From NCBI GenBank assembly GCA_964560325.1, contig CAZLLV010000166.1:1-6489 (forward strand): 6,489 nt of DNA, given 5' to 3'. This document shows, in pieces, positions 5,635-6,489 of the stretch. The stretch comes from CAZLLV01 sp964560325. Its GTDB lineage: Bacteria; Acidobacteriota; Thermoanaerobaculia; Multivoradales; DATKCC01. Every line of letters begins with the position of its first letter. The stretch's first letter is position 1. The position numbers and the translations under genes are program-made. The notes beneath the pieces are model-generated. The model did not search any database, was not told where the DNA came from, and saw nothing but the letters and a program-made list of their open reading frames with translations.

Positions 5635-6315
5635 TCAGATCTGGGTCGCGGCGCCGTTCTCTTCGACCAGGCCGATCTCGACGATCTCGATCGTCGTCCC
5701 TTGCTGGCAGGTCGAAACCTCGACCGGGGTGCCGACGATGCGGACCCGGTCGCCGGTGGTCGAGTCCCCGAGGTCGCCGGTGAGCGTGTAGAGCTCGCCG
5801 TCGTCGCTCCGGAACGCCGGGCACTCCACGCCCTCGTCGGTCAGCTCGCCTTCGAGCAGGAGCTGACCGTCGGGGGCGGGCTCGCCGACCGGCATGCCGT
5901 TCTCCTCGTAAGCGTCGCCGGCCGTCCCGTTCGAGCTCGGCCCGTCGACCACCTCCAGGTTCGACACCCGCACCACGATGCCGCCGTCGCAGTCGGCCGT
6001 GTCGCCGAGCGCGCCGCTCACCTCCACCAGGTCGCCGCTCCGCACGTCGCCCACCTCGCCGGTGAGGGCGTAGAGCTCGCCGTCCTCGCTGCGCAGCGCC
6101 TGGCAGTCGGCGCTCTCCTCGGTCAGGATGCCGCGGACCCGGACCTCCTCGCCGTCTTCCCGCGGGGTGCAGGCGCCGAGCAGGGCGAGCAGGAGGAGCG
6201 CGAGCGCCGTCAGGACCGTGCCCGCCGCGGCGGAGGCGGCCGCTCGGGCGGCGGGGAGGTGCGCGGAGGCGGCGCGGGCCGCCGGGCGGGTCGGGATCGT
6301 CGGCTTGCTCTGCAT
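5635..6315 (-). CDS. Predicted lipoprotein with two tandem two-cysteine domains
   Basis: The protein has 226 residues. After an Arg/Ala-rich N region there is a hydrophobic stretch (about 33-47) and a lipobox LGAC ending at Cys49, so the mature protein should be lipid-anchored outside the cytoplasmic membrane. The exported part contains two copies of one domain, about residues 58-124 and 152-218, aligning without gaps at an offset of 94. Shared features are RSxDGELYxLTG (75-86 and 169-180), a TGD or SGD turn, and two cysteines per copy (71/109 and 165/203), which may form a disulfide. The beta-rich pattern suggests a small OB-like barrel; it resembles uncharacterised domains of the DUF5818 type, from memory and unverified. 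A Ser/Gly/Glu-rich linker (125-150) joins them. The mature protein is strongly acidic. Function is not known. The start is set by AGGAG 5 nt upstream; a longer frame from 6441 lacks such a site. Confidence 0.85.
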   Translation of the reverse strand: MQSKPTIPTRPAARAASAHLPAARAAASAAAGTVLTALALLLLALLGACTPREDGEEVRVRGILTEESADCQALRSEDGELYALTGEVGDVRSGDLVEVSGALGDTADCDGGIVVRVSNLEVVDGPSSNGTAGDAYEENGMPVGEPAPDGQLLLEGELTDEGVECPAFRSDDGELYTLTGDLGDSTTGDRVRIVGTPVEVSTCQQGTTIEIVEIGLVEENGAATQI

Positions 6316-6320
6316 GCTCT

Positions 6321-6325
6321 CTCCT
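6321..6325 (-). promoter_or_regulatory. Ribosome binding site deciding the lipoprotein start
   Basis: On the minus strand AGGAG is followed by 5 nt and then the ATG at 6315-6313. This favours the 226-residue protein over an upstream start at 6441. It also puts the hydrophobic segment and lipobox at a plausible distance from the N terminus. Confidence 0.75.
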
Positions 6326-6423
6326 GGGTCGGGATCGGGACCGGTCGTCCACCGGCCGGACAGAGAAGATTCACGATCCGCGCCAGCGACCGGCGCGCAC
6401 GCCCGACAGCGGCCGGCAGCGGA

Positions 6424-6432
6424 TGGTACGGT
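6424..6432 (+). promoter_or_regulatory. Possible extended -10 just before the HAD gene
   Basis: TGG followed by TACGGT (6427-6432) fits the TGnTAnnnT pattern and ends 7 nt before the ATG at 6440. Transcription would begin at or next to the start codon. No Shine-Dalgarno is visible in front of the ATG. Confidence 0.35.
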
Positions 6433-6439
6433 CGCGTGC

Positions 6440-6489
6440 ATGCCGACCCCCGCCCCCCGGATCGACGCCGTCGTCTTCGACCTCGACGG
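6440..6489 (+). CDS. HAD-superfamily hydrolase, N-terminal fragment
   Basis: Only 16 complete codons and part of the next fall inside the window. They read MPTPAPRIDAVVFDLD followed by a GG start of a glycine codon. The hydrophobic strand ending in FDLDG is motif I of the haloacid dehalogenase superfamily: the first Asp would be the nucleophile and the second the acid/base residue. Members include phosphoglycolate phosphatase, beta-phosphoglucomutase and many sugar-phosphate phosphatases, and the fragment cannot tell them apart. It is divergent from the lipoprotein gene across 124 bp. The short upstream ATG at 6423 is out of frame. Confidence 0.75.
   Translation, partial: MPTPAPRIDAVVFDLD

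Noticed and set aside
6316..6441. Longer lipoprotein start at 6441
   Set aside because: It would add 42 residues before the signal sequence and overlap the HAD start. The internal ATG at 6315 has a strong AGGAG at good spacing.

Overview
The window is very GC-rich and densely coded, with near-uniform G/C at third codon positions. It holds four complete metabolic genes, one predicted lipoprotein gene and the first codons of a sixth gene. Lipoprotein export points to a bacterium, probably Gram-negative. A non-actinobacterial high-GC lineage such as Acidobacteriota or a myxobacterial/deltaproteobacterial relative would fit, but this is inference from composition, the eukaryote-type adenylosuccinate lyase and the style of intergenic repeat; no gene here fixes the taxonomy.

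Layout. Positions 1-639 contain no convincing gene. They hold a perfect 24-bp inverted repeat (1-24/150-173) enclosing a foldable GC-rich element, three degenerate copies of a short motif (226-344) and a dyad at 454-530. purB (640-2076, minus) encodes a eukaryote-type adenylosuccinate lyase. It diverges from a plus-strand operon across a 142-bp region whose centre is a perfect 12-bp dyad; each arm of the dyad reads as an extended -10 promoter. The operon is arcA (arginine deiminase, 2219-3517), arcC (carbamate kinase, 3520-4479) and an ornithine carbamoyltransferase of ArgF type (4523-5464). A long imperfect inverted repeat (5501-5617) lies between the operon and a convergent minus-strand lipoprotein gene (5635-6315), which carries two tandem copies of a small two-cysteine domain. 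A HAD-superfamily gene starts at 6440 and runs off the window.

Function. The three operon genes form a complete arginine deiminase route: arginine to citrulline and ammonia, citrulline plus phosphate to ornithine and carbamoyl phosphate, and carbamoyl phosphate plus ADP to ATP, ammonia and CO2. The gene order, the anabolic-looking carbamoyltransferase and the absence of an arginine/ornithine antiporter within the window differ from the textbook arcDABC operon. purB sits in a different pathway (purine synthesis and the purine nucleotide cycle), and the shared divergent promoter is the only visible link to the operon.

I see no clear evidence of a wholly new biological system. The most interesting signals are the bounded, possibly RNA-encoding element at the left edge, the twin-promoter dyad with a predicted leaderless purB (a similar arrangement occurs at the HAD gene), and the duplicated-domain lipoprotein.
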